From Aplectana chamaeleonis (taxonomy: Eukaryota; Nematoda; Chromadorea; Rhabditida; Cosmocercidae), in the NCBI GenBank assembly GCA_029168955.1, contig JAPDOI010001948.1:53842-117841 (forward strand): a DNA stretch of 64,000 bases, written 5' to 3'. The position numbers and the translations under genes are program-made. The notes below the pieces were generated by a model. That model was not told the DNA's origin, did not search any database, and worked only from the letters and a program-made list of their open reading frames with translations. Below, piece by piece: positions 33,301 to 46,300 of this stretch. Within the stretch, counting starts at the first letter, position 1. Every line of letters begins with the position of its first letter.

Positions 33301-36300
33301 GCTCCGGGCGAGATTGAACCAGCATATTCCCTTTCCGGGAGCGCCTTATCGCACTGCACCACCGAAGCCCCAGCACCGCTCTCACTCAACTGCTCGGTAA
33401 ATCTTCACCGAAGCAATCATCCTTTCACCCGCATAACGGGATGAAACAGGAATACCGTCAGAGACTATCTAACAGTCGTAGACCTGTCAAGATGATGCCC
33501 TAGTTAAGTCTTACACGATTTTTGGTTGTTTTTTGCCGTAACTGCAGTTCAACGTCGCAGTGCACGTTATGGTATGTTTACACAAGGTGCTGAGTTGATC
33601 GCAAAACGCTTGGCTCCGGGCGAGATTGAACCAGCATATTCCTTCCGGGGAGCGCCTTATCGCACTGCACCACCGAAGCCCCAGCGCCGCTCTCACTAAC
33701 TGCTCGGTAAATCTTCACCGAAGCAATCATCCTTTCACCCGCATAACGGGATGAAACAGGAATACCGTCAGAGACTATCTAACAGTCGTAGACCTGTCAA
33801 GATGATGCCCTAGTTAAGTCTTACACGATTTTGGTTGCTTTTGCCGTAACTGCTGTTGAACGCCGCAGTGCACGTTATGGTATGTTTACACAAGGTGCTT
33901 AGTTTGTCGCAAAACGCTTGGCTCCGGGCGAGATTGAACGAGCATATTCCCTCTCCGGGGGAGCGCATTATCGCACTGCACCACCGAAGCCCCAGCGCCG
34001 CTCTCACTCAACTGCTCGGTAAATCTTCACCGAAGCAATCATCCTTTCACCCGCATAACGGGATGAACCAGGAATACCGTCAGAGACTATCTAACAGTCG
34101 TAGACCTGTCAAGATGATGCCCTAGTTAAGTCTTACACGATTTTTGGTTGTTTTTGCCGTAACTGCAGTTCAACGTCGCAGTGCACGTTATGGTATGTTT
34201 ACACAAGGTGCTGAGTTGATCGCAAAACGCTTGGCTCCGGGCGAGATTGAACCAGCATATTCCCTTTCCGGGGAGCCTCATCGCACTGCACCACCGAAGC
34301 CCCAGCGCCGCTCTCACTCAACTGCTCGGTAAATCTTCACCGAAGCAATCATCCTTTCACCCGCATAACGGGATGAAACAGGAATACCGTCAGAGACTAT
34401 CTAACAGTCGTAGACCTGTCAAGATGATGCCCTAGTTAAGTCTTACACGATTTTTGGTTGTTTTTTGCCGTAACTGCAGTTCAACGTCGCAGTGCACGTT
34501 ATGGTATGTTTACACAAGGTGCTGAGTTGATCGCAAAACGCTTGGCTCCGGGCGAGATTGAACCAGCATATTCCCTTTCCGGGGGAGCGCCTTATCGCAC
34601 TGCACCACCGAAGCCCCAGCGCCGCTCTCACTCAACTGCTCGGTAAATCTTCACCGAAGCAATCATCCTTTCACCCGCATAACGGGATGAAACAGGAATA
34701 CCGTCAGAGACTATCTAACAGTCGTAGACCTGTCAAGATGATGCCCTAGTTAAGTCTTACACGATTTTTGGTTGTTTTTTGCCGTAACTGCAGTTCAACG
34801 TCGCAGTGCACGTTATGGTATGTTTACACAAGGTGCTGAGTTAACCCCAAGCGCTTGGCTCCGGGCGAGATTGAACAAGCATATTCCCATTCCGGGAAAG
34901 CGCCTTATCGCACTGCACCACCGAAGCCCCAGCGCCGCTCTCACTCAACTGCTCGGTAAATCTTCACCGAAGCAATCATCCTTCACCCGCATAACGGGAT
35001 GAAACAGGAATACCGTCAGAGACTATCTAACAGTCGTAGACCTGTCAAGATGATGCCCTAGTTAAGTCTTACACGATTTTTGGTTGTTTTTTGCCGTAAC
35101 TGCAGTTCAACGTCGCAGTGCACGTTATGGTATGTTTACACAAGGTGCTGAGTTGATCGCAAAACGCTTGGCTCCGGGCGAGATTGAACCAGCATATTCC
35201 CTTTCCGGGAGCGCCTTATCGCACTGCACCACCGAAGCCCCAGCGCCGCTCACTCAACTGCTCGGTAAATCTTCACCGAAGCAATCATCCTTTCACCCGC
35301 ATAACGGGATGAAACAGGAATACCGTCAGAGACTATCTAACAGTCGTAGACCTGTCAAGATGATGCCCTAGTTAAGTCTTACACGATTTTTGGTTGTTTT
35401 TTGCCGTAACTGCAGTTCAACGTCGCAGTGCACGTTATGGTATGTTTACACAAGGTGCTGAGTTGATCGCAAAACGCTTGGCTCCGGGCGAGATTGAACC
35501 AGCATATTCCCTTTCCGGGGGAGCGCCTTATCGCACTGCACCACCGAAGCCCCAGCGCCGCTCTCACTCAACTGCTCGGTAAATCTTCACCGAAGCAATC
35601 ATCCTTTCACCCGCATAACGGGATGAAACAGGAATACCGTCAGAGACTATCTAACAGTCGTAGACCTGTCAAGATGATGCCCTAGTTAAGTCTTACACGA
35701 TTTTTGGTTGTTTTTGCCGTAACTGCAGTTCAACGTCGCAGTGCACGTTATGGTATGTTTACACAAGGTGCTGAGTTGATCGCAAAACGCTTGGCTCCGG
35801 GCGAGATTGAACCAGCATATTCCCTTTCCGGGGGAGCGCCTTATCGCACTGCACCACCGAAGCCCCAGCGCCGCTCTCACTCAACTGCTCGATAAATCTT
35901 CACCGAAGCAATCATCCTTTCACCCGCAAAACGGGATGAAACAGGAATACCGTCAGAGACTATCTAACAGTCGTAGACCTGTCAAGATGATGCCTTAGTT
36001 AAGTCTTACACGATTTTGGATGTTTTTTGCCGTAACTGCAGTTCAACGTCGCAGTGCACGTTATGGTATGTTTACACAAGGTGTTGAGTTGATCGCAAAA
36101 CGCTTGGCTCCGGGCGAGATTGAACCAGCATAATCCCTTCCAGGGGAGCGCCTTATCGCACTGCACCACCGAAGCCCCAGCGCCGCTCTCACTCAACTGC
36201 TCGGTAAATCTTCACTGAAGCAATCATCCTTTCACCCGCATAACGGGATGAAACAGGAATACCGTCAGAGACTAGCTAACAGTCGTAGACCTGTCAAGAT

Positions 36301-39300
36301 GATGCCCTAGTTAAGTCTTACACGATTTTTGGTTGTTTTTGCCGTAACTGCAGTTCAACGTCGCAGTGCACGTTATGGTATGTTTACACAAGGTGCTGAG
36401 TTGATCGCAAAACGCTTGGCTCCGGGCGAGATTGAACCAGCATATTCCTTTCCGGGGAGCGCCTTATCGCACTGCACCACCGAAGCTCCAGCACCGCTCT
36501 CACTCAACTGCTCGGTAAATCTTCACCGAAGCAATCATCCTTTCACCCGCATAACGGGATGAAACAGGAATACCGTCAGAGACTATCTAACAGTCGTAGA
36601 CCTGTCAAGATGATGCCCTAGTTAAGTCTTACACGATTTTTGGTTGTTTTTTGCCGTAACTGCAGTTCAACGTCGCAGTGCACGTTATGGTATGTTTACA
36701 CAAGGTGCTGAGTTGATCGCAAAACGCTTGGCTCCGGGCGAGATTGAACCAGCATATTCCCTTTCCGGGGGAGCGCCTTATCGCACTGCACCACCGAAGC
36801 CCCAGCGCCGCTCTCACTCAACTGCTCGGTAAATCTTCACCGAAGCAATCATCCTTTCACCCGCATAACGGGATGAAACAGGAATACCGTCAGAGACTAT
36901 CTAACAGTCGTAGACCTGTCAAGATGATGCCCTAGTTAAGTCTTACACGATTTTTGGTTGTTTTTTGCCGTAACTGCAGTTCAACGTCGCAGTGCACGTT
37001 ATGGTATGTTTACACAAGGTGCTGAGTTGATCGCAAAACGCTTGGCTCCGGGCGAGATTGAACCAGCATATTCCTTTCCGGGGGAGCGCCTTATCGCACT
37101 GCACCACCGAAGCCCCAGCGCCGCTCTCACTCAACTGCTCGGTAAATCTTCACCGAAGCAATCATCCTTTCACCCGCATAACGGGATGAAACAGGAATAC
37201 CGTCACAGACTATCTAACAGTCGTAGACCTGTCAAGATGATGCCCTAGTTAAGTCTTACACGATTTTTGGTTGTTTTTGCCGTAACTGCAGTTCAACGTC
37301 GCAGTGCACGTTATGGTATGTTTACACAAGGTGCTGAGTTGATTGCAAAACGCTTGGTACCGGACTAGATTGAACCAGCATACTCCCTTTCCGTGGGGAG
37401 CGCCTTATCGCACTGCACCACCGAAGCCCCAGCGCCGCTCTCACTCAACTGCTCGGTAAATCTTCACCAAAGCAATCATCCTTTCACCCGCATAACGGGA
37501 TGAAACAGGTATACCGTCGGAGACTATCAAACAGTCGTAGACCTGTCAAGATGATGCCCTATTTAAGTCTTACACGATTTTTGGTTGTTTTTTGCCGTAA
37601 CTGCAGTTCAACGTCGCAGTGCACGTTATGGTATGTTTACGCAAGGTGCTGAGTTGATTGCAAAACGCTTGGCTCCGGGCGAGATTGAACCAGCATATTC
37701 CCTTTCCGGGGAGCGCCTTATCGCACTGCACCACCGAAGCCCCAGCGCCGCTCTCACTCAACTGCTCGGTAAATCTTCACCGAAGCAATCATCCTTTCAC
37801 CCGCATAACGGGATGAAACAGGAATACCGTCAGAGACTATCTAACAGTCGTAGACCTGTCAAGATGATGCCCTAGTTAAGTCTTACACGATTTTTGGTTG
37901 TTTTTTGCCGTAACTGCAGTTCAACGTCGCAGTGCACGTTATGGTATGTTTACACAAGGTGCTGAGTTGATCGCAAAACGCTTGGCTCCGGGCGAGATTG
38001 AACCAGCATATTCCCTTTCCGGGGGGAGCGCCTTATCGCACTGCACCACCGAAGCCCCAGCGCCGCTCTCACTCAACTGCTCGGTAAATCTTCACCGAAG
38101 CAATCATCCTTTCACCCGCATAACGGGATGAAACAGGAATACCGTCAGAGACTATCTAACAGTCGTAGACCTGTCAAGATGATGCCCTAGTTAAGTCTTA
38201 CACGATTTTTGGTTGTTTTTTGCCGTAACTGCAGTTCAACGTCGCAGTGCACGTTATGGTATGTTTACACAAGGTGCTGAGTTGATCGCAAAACGCTTGG
38301 CTCCGGGCGAGATTGAACCAGCATATTCCCTTTCCGGGAGCGCCTTATCGCACTGCACCACCGAAGCCCCAGCGCCGCTCTCACTCAACTGCTCGGTAAA
38401 TCTTCACCGAAGCAATCATCCTTTCACCCGCATAACGGGATGAAACAGGAATACCGTCAGAGACTATCTAACAGTCGTAGACCTGTCAAGATGATGCCCT
38501 AGTTAAGTCTTACACGATTTTTGGTTGTTTTTTGCCGTAACTGCAGTTCAACGTCGCAGTGCACGTTATGGTATGTTTACACAAGGTGCTGAGTTGATCG
38601 CAAAACGCTTGGCTCCGGGCGAGATTGAACCAGCATATTCCCTTTCCGGGGGAGCGCCTTATCGCACTGCACCACCGAAGCCCCAGCGCCGCTCTCACTC
38701 AACTGCTCGGTAAATCTTCACCGAAGCAATCATCCTTTCACCCGCATAACGGGATGAAACAGGAATACCGTCAGAGACTATCTAACAGTCGTAGACCTGT
38801 CAAGATGATGCCCTAGTTAAGTCTTACACGATTTTTGGTTGTTTTTTGCCGTAACTGCAGTTCAACGTCGCAGTGCACGTTATGGTATGTTTACACAAGG
38901 TGCTGAGTTGATCGCAAAACGCTTGGCTCCGGGCGCGATTGAACCAGCATATTCCTTTCCGGGAGCGCCTTATCGCACTGCACCACCGGAGCCCCAGCGC
39001 CGCTCTCACTCAACTGCTCGGTAAATCTTCACCGAAGCAATCATCCTTTCACCCGCATAACGGGATGAAACAGGAATACCGTCAGAGACTATCTAACAGT
39101 CGTAGACCTGTCAAGATGATGCCCTAGTTAAGTCTTACACGATTTTTGGTTGTTTTTTGCCGTAACTGCAGTTCAACGTCGCAGTGCACGTTATGGTATG
39201 TTTACACAAGGTGCTGAGTTGATCGCAAAACGCTTGGCTCCGGGCGAGATTGAACCAGCATATTCCCTTTCCGGGAGCGCCTTATCGCACTGCACCACCG

Positions 39301-40784
39301 AAGCCCCAGCGCCGCTCTCACTCAACTGCTCGGTAAATCTTCACCGAAGCAATCATCCTTTCACCCGCATAACGGGATGAAACAGGAATACCGTCAGAGA
39401 CTATCTAACAGTCGTAGACCTGTCAAGATGATGCCCTAGTTAAGTCTTACACGATTTTTGGTTGTTTTTGCCGTAACTGCAGTTCAACGTCGCAGTGCAC
39501 GTTATGGTATGTTTACACAAGGTGCTGAGTTGATCGCAAAACGCTTGGCTCCGGGCGAGATTGAACCAGCATATTCCCTTTCCGGGGAGCGCCTTATCGC
39601 ACTGCACCACCGAAGCCCCAGCGCCGCTCTCACTCAACTGCTCGGTAAATCTTCACCGAAGCAATCATCCTTTCACCCGCATAACGGGATGAAACAGGAA
39701 TACCGTCAGAGACTATCTAACAGTCGTAGACCTGTCAAGATGATGCCCTAGTTAAGTCTTACACGATTTTTGGTTGTTTTGCCGTAACTGCAGTTCAACG
39801 TCGCAGTGCACGTTATGGTATGTTTACACAAGGTGCTGAGTTGATCGCAAAACGCTTGGCTCCGGGCGAGATTGAACCAGCATATTCCCTTTCCGGGGAG
39901 CGCCTTATCGCACTGCACCACCGAAGCCCCAGCGCCGCTCTCACTCAACTGCTCGGTAAATCTTCACCGAAGCAATCATCCTTTCACCCGCATAACGGGA
40001 TGAAACAGGAATACCGTCAGAGACTATCTAACAGTCGTAGACCTGTCAAGATGATGCCCTAGTTAAGTCTTACACGATTTTTGGTTGTTTTTGCCGTAAC
40101 TGCAGTTCAACGTCGCAGTGCACGTTATGGTATGTTTACACAAGGTGCTGAGTTGATCGCAAAACGCTTGGCTCCGGGCGAGATTGAACCAGCATATTCC
40201 CTTTCCGGGGAGCGCCTTATCGCACTGCACCACCGAAGCCCCAGCGCCGCTCTCACTCAACTGCTCGGTAAATCTTCACCGAAGCTAAATCATCCTTTCA
40301 CCCGCATAACGGGATGAAACAGGAATACCGTCAGAGACTATCTAACAGTCGTAGACCTGTCAAGATGATGCCCTAGTTAAGTCTTACACGATTTTTGGTT
40401 GTTTTGCCGTAACAGCAGCTCAACGTCGCAGTGCACGTTATGGTATGTTTACACAAGGTGCTGAGTTGATCGCAAAACGCTTGGCTCCGGGCGAGATTGA
40501 ACCAGCATATTCCCTTTCCGGGGTAGCGCCTTATCGCACTGCACCACCGAAGCCCCAGCGCCGCTCTCACTCAACTGCTCGGTAAATCTTCACCGAAGCA
40601 ATCATCCTTTCACCCGCATAACGGGATGAAACAGGAATACCGTCAGAGACTATCTAACAGTCGTAGACCTGTCAAGATGATGCCCTAGTTAAGTCTTACA
40701 CGATTTTTGGTTGTTTTTTGCCGTAACTGCAGTTCAACGTCGCAGTGCACGTTATGGTATGTTTACACAAGGTGCTGAGTTGAT
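27308..40784 (+). repeat. Satellite array, forward block, about 43 units of about 313 bp
   Basis: Head-to-tail tandem repeat. Landmarks in each unit: TGTTTACACAAGGTGCTGAG, CGCTTGGCTCCGGGCGAGAT, GCCTTATCGCACTGCACC, CTCGGTAAATCTTCACCGAA, CCCGCATAACGGGATGAAAC, CTAACAGTCGTAGACCTG, CTTACACGATTTTTGG and GTAACTGCAGTTCAACGTCG. Spacing of equivalent points is 309-317 bp. Units are mostly over 97% alike by eye, and differences cluster in a G run (3-6 G after CCCTTTCC) and a T run (4-7 T before GCCG). Diverged units lie near 33830-33960, 34840-34900 and 37340-37550. Repeated open frames of 61-97 codons on both strands are the unit read again and again, not genes. Confidence 0.95.
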
Positions 40785-42882
40785 TCGGTGAAGATTTACC
40801 GAGCAGTTGAGTGAGAGCGGCGCTGGGGCTTCGGTGGTGCAGTGCGATAAGGCGCTCCCCCGGAAAGGGAATATGCTGGTTCAATCTCGCCCGGAGCCAA
40901 GCGTTTTGCGATCAACTCAGCACCTTGTGTAAACATACCATAACGTGCACTGCTACGTTGAACTGCAGTTACGGCAAAACAACCAAAAATCGTGTAAGAC
41001 TTAACTAGGGCATCATCTTGACAGGTCTACGACTGTTAGATAGTCTCTGACGGTATTCCTGTTTCATCCCGTTATGCGGGTGAAAGGATGATTGTTTTGG
41101 TGAAGATTTACCGAGCAGTTGTGTGAGAGCGGCGCTGGGGCTTCGGTGCTGCAGTGCGATAAGGCGCTCCCCGGAAAGGGAATATGCTGGTGCAATCTCG
41201 CCCGGGGCCAAGCGTTTTCGAATCAACCCACCACCTTGTGAAAACATACCATACCGGGCCCTGCCACGTTGAACTGCAGTTACGGCAAAAAACAACCAAA
41301 AATCGTGTAAGACTTAACTAGGGCATCATCTTGACAGGTCTACGACTGTTAGATAGTCTCTGACGGTATTCCTGTTTCATCCCGTTGTGCGGGTGAAAGG
41401 TTGATTGCTTCGGTGAAGATTTACCGAGCAGTTGAGTGAGAGCGGCGCTGGGGCTTCGGTGGTGCAGTGCGATAAGGCGCTCCCGCCGAAGGGGAATATG
41501 CTGGTTCAATCTCGCCCGGAGCCAAGCGTTTTGCGATCAACTCAGCACCTTGTGTAAACATACCATAACGTGCACTGCGACGTTGAACTGCAGTTACGGC
41601 AAAAAACAACCAAAAATCGTGTAAGACTTAACTAGGGCATCATCTTGACAGGTCTACGACTGTTAGATAGTCTCTGACGGTATTCCTGTTTCATCCCGTT
41701 ATGCGGGTGAAAGGATGATTGCTTCGGTGAAGATTTACCGAGCAGTTGAGTGAGAGCGGCGCTGGGGCTTCGGTGGTGCAGTGCGATAAGGCGCTCCCCC
41801 GAAAGGGAATATGCTGGTTCAATCTCGCCCGGAGCCAAGCGTTTTGCGATCAACTCAGCACCTTGTGTAAACATACCATAACGTGCACTGCGACGTTGAA
41901 CTGCAGTTACGGCAAAAACAACCAAAATCGTGTAAGACTTAACTAGGGCATCATCTTGACAGGTCTACGACTGTTAGATAGTCTCTGACGGTATTCCTGT
42001 TTCATCCCGTTATGCGGGTGAAAGGATGATTGCTTCGGTGAAGATTTACCGAGCAGTTGAGTGAGAGCGGCGCTGGGGCTTCGGTGGTGCAGTGCGATAA
42101 GGCGCTCCCCGGAAAGGGAATATGCTGGTTCAATCTCGCCCGGAGCCAAGCGTTTTGCGATCAACTCAGCACCTTGTGTAAACATACCATAATGTGCACT
42201 GCGACGTTGAACTGCAGTTACGGCAAAAACAACCAAAAATCGTGTAAGACTTAACTAGGGCATCATCTTGACAGGTCTACCGACTGTTAGATAGTCTCTG
42301 ACGGTATTCCTGTTTCATCCCGTTATGCGGGTGAAAGGATGATTGCTTCGGTGAAGATTTACCGAGCAGTTGAGTGAGAGCGGCGCTGGGGCTTCGGTGG
42401 TGCAGTGCGATAAGGCGCTCCCCCGGAAAGGGAATATGCTGGTTCAATCTCGCCCGGAGCCAAGCGTTTTGCGATCAACTCAGCACCTTGTGTAAACATA
42501 CCATAACGTGCACTGCGACGTTGAACTGCAGTTACGGCAAAAAACAACCAAAAATCGTGTAAGACTTAACTAGGGCATCATCTTGACAGGTCTACCGACT
42601 GTTAGATAGTCTCTGACGGTATTCCTGTTTCATCCCGTTATGCGGGTGAAAGGATGATTGCTTCGGTGAAGATTTACCGAGCAGTTGAGTGAGAGCGGCG
42701 CTGGGGCTTCGGTGGTGCAGTGCGATAAGGCGCTCCCCCGGAAAGGGAATATGCTGGTTCAATCTCGCCCGGAGCCAAGCGTTTTGCGATCAACTCAGCC
42801 CCTTGTGTAAACATACCATAACGTGCACTGCGACGTTGAACTGCAGTTACGGCAAAAAACAACCAAAAATCGTGTAAGACTT
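40785..42882 (-). repeat. Satellite array, inverted block, about 7 units
   Basis: The same 313-bp unit in reverse complement. The switch is at 40784/40785: the forward unit stops after GAGTTGAT and the next bases are TCGGTGAAGATTTACCGA, the reverse complement of a different point of the unit. The block ends inside a unit at GTGTAAGACTT. One unit (41099-41300) is more diverged; the others match the forward consensus closely. Confidence 0.95.
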
Positions 42883-42891
42883 TTCAACTGA
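42879..42891. repeat. Right 13-bp direct repeat bounding the satellite array
   Basis: ACTTTTCAACTGA again. The first 4 bases also fit the satellite (AAGACTT), so the part that is certainly outside the satellite is TTCAACTGA (9 bp). Confidence 0.75.
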
Positions 42892-43296
42892 GTCTACTTT
42901 TGTTAGGAGTCGCGCCTCTATCTCATATTCAGTGGTCATGTGTAGAATGGCCAGGTTTTGGTGCTCGTCAACCACCACGCCCGTGAGGTTACAAACTCGA
43001 GAAACCATCATTTTCATTACGTTTCTTAGAGTTTTTCAACACAATCGTCCTGAAGACGTGGCAGAGACGAGTTTTCCAAGGAAAACCCGGAGACGACAAT
43101 AATCGTGAACATATGATGCATGCAGAGTCAAGCGGACCGCAGTGTCAGCTACGAACCCCTATTTATAACAACGACTAGGAAGATTTCATGACCCCCCCCC
43201 AGCTGAGAATTTTTAGGTCGGAAATTCGCAAACAAAACAATTCTCCAACGTTTCTGTTTTCCGGTCGAAAATTTTGGCACAATCTTCTCCCAAATG
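42892..43296. other. No gene recognised
   Basis: Unassigned. An ATCGTGAACA word at 43101-43110 resembles the inner end of the TTAA MITEs but no GCCTTTAA follows. There is a run of nine C at 43192-43200. Confidence 0.4.
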
Positions 43297-43308
43297 GTAG
43301 TTGAATCC

Positions 43309-45197
43309 TTCTTCTTCTTCTTTGCAGCCACGTCGAGGGTACTGTCATAGGTTGAGGAACTGGGCGACCAATAATGGATTCGTCCACAGGTCCATTGCGG
43401 TCAGCGTGGTTGGTCTCTCCGGACGATCAGAAAAATGTGCCGTATCGTGGCCGTGGCATCCACAGTCTGGGCAAACGTCCGATTTGCTGCTGTCAATCTT
43501 GCTAACATATGCTATAAGCATAGTAGAGTGACCACAGCACAGCGATGCCACGGTGCATCTGGCCCTCCTTCCGAGTTGAGACTCGGATGTGCAGACCCGG
43601 GGCGGCACCACTCTCAGGATGGGATTTACTGCCGCCTTTTCCAGATGACACCGTACGAACTGTGTGTGCTCCTCGCGCAACAGACGGAGTCGTTCTTGCT
43701 GTGAATCGTGCCATCTTTGCAAATTGACTTTGCTTGGAACATCGGCGAATGGCTTTCTGATGCGTCTCTCCCTGACGGGGTTCAGCACTCTCCATGAGGA
43801 TGGTTGGGTTGCTTTATGATATTGATAAAAAATTGTTGGACCTGGAGCTGTCAGTGTTCTTTTACTGGTAATAATCGTGTCTCCGCATGCAAGTGATCGA
43901 CTGGGGAACTTCTTGCACATCCGGTAGCTATACGAAGTGCGGCATTCTGTATACGCTGCATCTTGGTCCAGGAGGCCTCTGATACCAAGTGCTGCCACAC
44001 CGGTGCAGCGTACTCCAGAGCGGGCTGAAGTATTGCCTTGTATGTCGTGAAAATAGTTTCTTTGCTTCTGCCCCATGATGTACCGCCCAGGGCTCTGAGC
44101 ACATTAAGCTTCGCTTTGACGACGGCCTGCTTCTGCTCGGTGTTCTTATGAAACTTGAGCGATGGATCGAGCACCAGACCGGGCAGTTTGGGAAAGCGAG
44201 CAGCAGGCAATCGATCTCCGTCCCACTCGACATGCGGGTGAGCGCTGTGCTCCGAAGGATCCGTTGTGAGTACGGATACCGACGATTTGGATGCAGAGAT
44301 CTTTAGCATTTTGCGGTCGAAAAAGCTTTTCAGTGTGACCAGGTACTCATTGATCTTGGAGGCGGCCACATGTATATCCCGATCCAGACACATTATTGTC
44401 ATATCATCGGCATAGGCGACCACCTTGATATCCTGGGGGGAGCGGGCATGTCTTCGAGGTACAGACTGAAGAGGGCAGGCGATAAAATGCAGCCCTGCGG
44501 AACTCCAGCTGCAATAGGAATACTATTGGAGACATGGTTCTGGAACATAACTCTGGCTCGTCTGCCCTTGATGAATGCCGATATCCAGTGTTTCTGCCAC
44601 GGCGGTATTGATGATTCGAGTAAGTTGCTTGACAGAACTCCATGGTTTACTGTGTCGAATGCCTTGGTGAGATCTAAGGCAACAGCCACAGTTCTCTGTA
44701 GCTTCTGGGCATTGAACCCATCGATGGCAAAGCTTGTAATTTCCAGCAGAGCTGTCGTGGTGGAATGCAGCTTTCTGAATCCATGCTGAATCACTTGCTT
44801 CTCATTGTGCTCCGCCAAGTTCTTTACGATCAGTTTTTCGGCTACCTTCGCGAACGTGGACAGCAAGCTAATAGGTCTGTATCCCTTGACTGAAGCCTGA
44901 AGTTTCCCAGGCTTGGGCAGCGGCACAACGTTAGCTCTCTTCCAGTTCTGTGGGATGGTGCACGATCTGAACGAGGTATTGATCAAATCAGTGAGAAGCG
45001 GAAGGATTTCATTCGGTATCTTCTTCAAAACAGCAGGACATATCCCGTCTGGACCGACCGCTTTTGAATTCCGCATGTCCTTTATAACTTTCTCATCTTG
45101 CGTCGTAGTGAACGCTTCGGCCGTGCTCATAAGCGGGAGGCGGCACAGCTCTCGTACAGTCACTCTATTCTGCGGACCACGCTTTGCACTGGTGATG
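43309..45197 (-). mobile_element. Family-1 non-LTR retrotransposon, copy A, 5'-truncated
   Basis: 1,889 bp on the minus strand with the family 3' tail (GGCTGCAAAGAAGAAGAAG) at 43309 and a TSD of 12 bp with one mismatch: GTAGTTGAATCC (43297-43308) and GTAGTTGATTCC (45198-45209). Truncated upstream of the RT. One of the least damaged family-1 copies here. Confidence 0.9.
43345..45163 (-). pseudogene. RT and C-terminal domain of copy A
   Basis: RT of an APE-type non-LTR element, which would prime cDNA on nicked target DNA. In order: SKAVGPDGICPAVL (finger), YRPISLLSTFAKVAEKL, QHGFRKLHSTTTALLEI, VALDLTKAFDTVNH (motif A), AGVPQGCILSPALFSLYLED (motif B), VVAYADDMTIM (motif C), then thumb and C-terminal region with LGGTSWGRSKE and QPALEYAAPVWQH, and a terminal CPDC...H...H block ending NPLLVAQFLNL. 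Two frameshifts only: one base missing in a C run at about 44437, just before YADD, and one near 43855. The first could be a sequencing error. Confidence 0.9.
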
Positions 45198-45209
45198 TAG
45201 TTGATTCCA

Positions 45210-46266
45210 TACTGGGCTATACTCTTTTAGCCAACCAACTGCCGCAGAGGTTCGATGACGTCGGATACGAAGAAATTCCACCAAATGAACAATCACACTG
45301 ACGCTACTGTGTCCGTTGGACTGATCGCTTCGCTGAACAACTTCCTCACTCGCTTAGAAACAACTGCGAATATCCCAAGTGCTACTACACGTGTGCACCA
45401 AGTTCCATACCAAATCGCATAAATACCACCAGGCTTTCAGGACATGCCTACAGCATAACGTACATCAGCATGGCTTCAAAAAGGCTAACTCCACCATCAC
45501 TGCACTCACGTAGATTAATGAACACATCATTGCCGGCGTAAATATAAACGCCCCTGCCGCAGAAGTCTGTTCGTAGCCGTTGACCCAACTGTCGCTTTCG
45601 ACACAGTCAGCACTTCCCTGCAGCCAAGATCGATCATGCACTCAACTAAGTCTGACTGGTGCAAAAGATGATCCGACATCTACGTGAAGAATCGCTCAAT
45701 TCGTGTGAAGTTTGATGGGAACTTATCATCGTCGGTTTCCTTGAAGGGTGTAGCATTAACACCTAGCCTAATCTCAGTGTATGTATCTGATATTTCGAAG
45801 CCGCCGCCCAACATCCAGTTATTCCTGTACGCTGATGACATCACCTATTGATCATGCCACTGCGGAGATGAACAAATTCTTCGGCAGCCTGGCATTGTTC
45901 CTGAAATCGAATCAGGTAATGATCTCTCCTTCAAAGTCCAGCTCTACTCTCGGCACTACAACGGCTGAACATCGACTACATCCAAAGGTTTTCTGAAAAT
46001 TAATTTGCTGCCCCTATCCAAGCATCCTCGCCTACTTCAGGTATTCCTAGACCATTCACTGTGTTTTCAAGAAAACACACGTATCCGAGCTGCTGCGGCC
46101 AACATGCGTAATAACATCCGGTAGCACTAAGAAAGTTTCGCGCACCACGCATAAAGCAATAATACAGCCTACTCTGGAGCATGAAGCCCTGATCGGTGTC
46201 GGACACCTCGTGGAGCAAGCTACAATGAATACAGAATGCTGCACTGCGTGTCCTCACTGGCTGCCC
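45210..46266 (+). pseudogene. Family-2 non-LTR retrotransposon, copy B, 5' portion
   Basis: Plus-strand, heavily decayed RT. Recognisable: HVHQHGFKKANSTITALT (45464 onward, with a stop soon after), CKR..IYVKNRSIRVKFDG, PPPNIQLFLYADD (motif C, about 45830), AEMNKFFGSLALFLKSNQ, and finally TSWSKLQ and NAALRVLTGCP up to 46266. Copy E was then inserted (TSD CTGGCTGCCC), and the element continues at 54979-55577. Several stops; the start is unclear and the element is probably 5'-truncated near copy A. Confidence 0.8.
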
Positions 46267-46300
46267 TTCTTCTTCTCATCAGCCACATCGGAGTTTCTTC

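Noticed and set aside
27359..42862. Dozens of near-identical open frames (61-97 codons) on both strands, for example starting MNQHIPFPG, MFFAVTAVQRR or MRAALGLRWCSA
   Set aside because: They are the 313-bp satellite unit read in several frames. Frames break whenever the G or T run length changes and no frame is favoured, so there is no sign of selection for protein.
27308..42882. CRISPR-like or tRNA-gene array reading of the tandem repeat
   Set aside because: Units are contiguous with no unique spacers, and 313 bp is far too long for CRISPR repeats. The GGTTCAATCTC word on the minus strand only partly fits a pol III B box and no A box or tRNA fold accompanies it.
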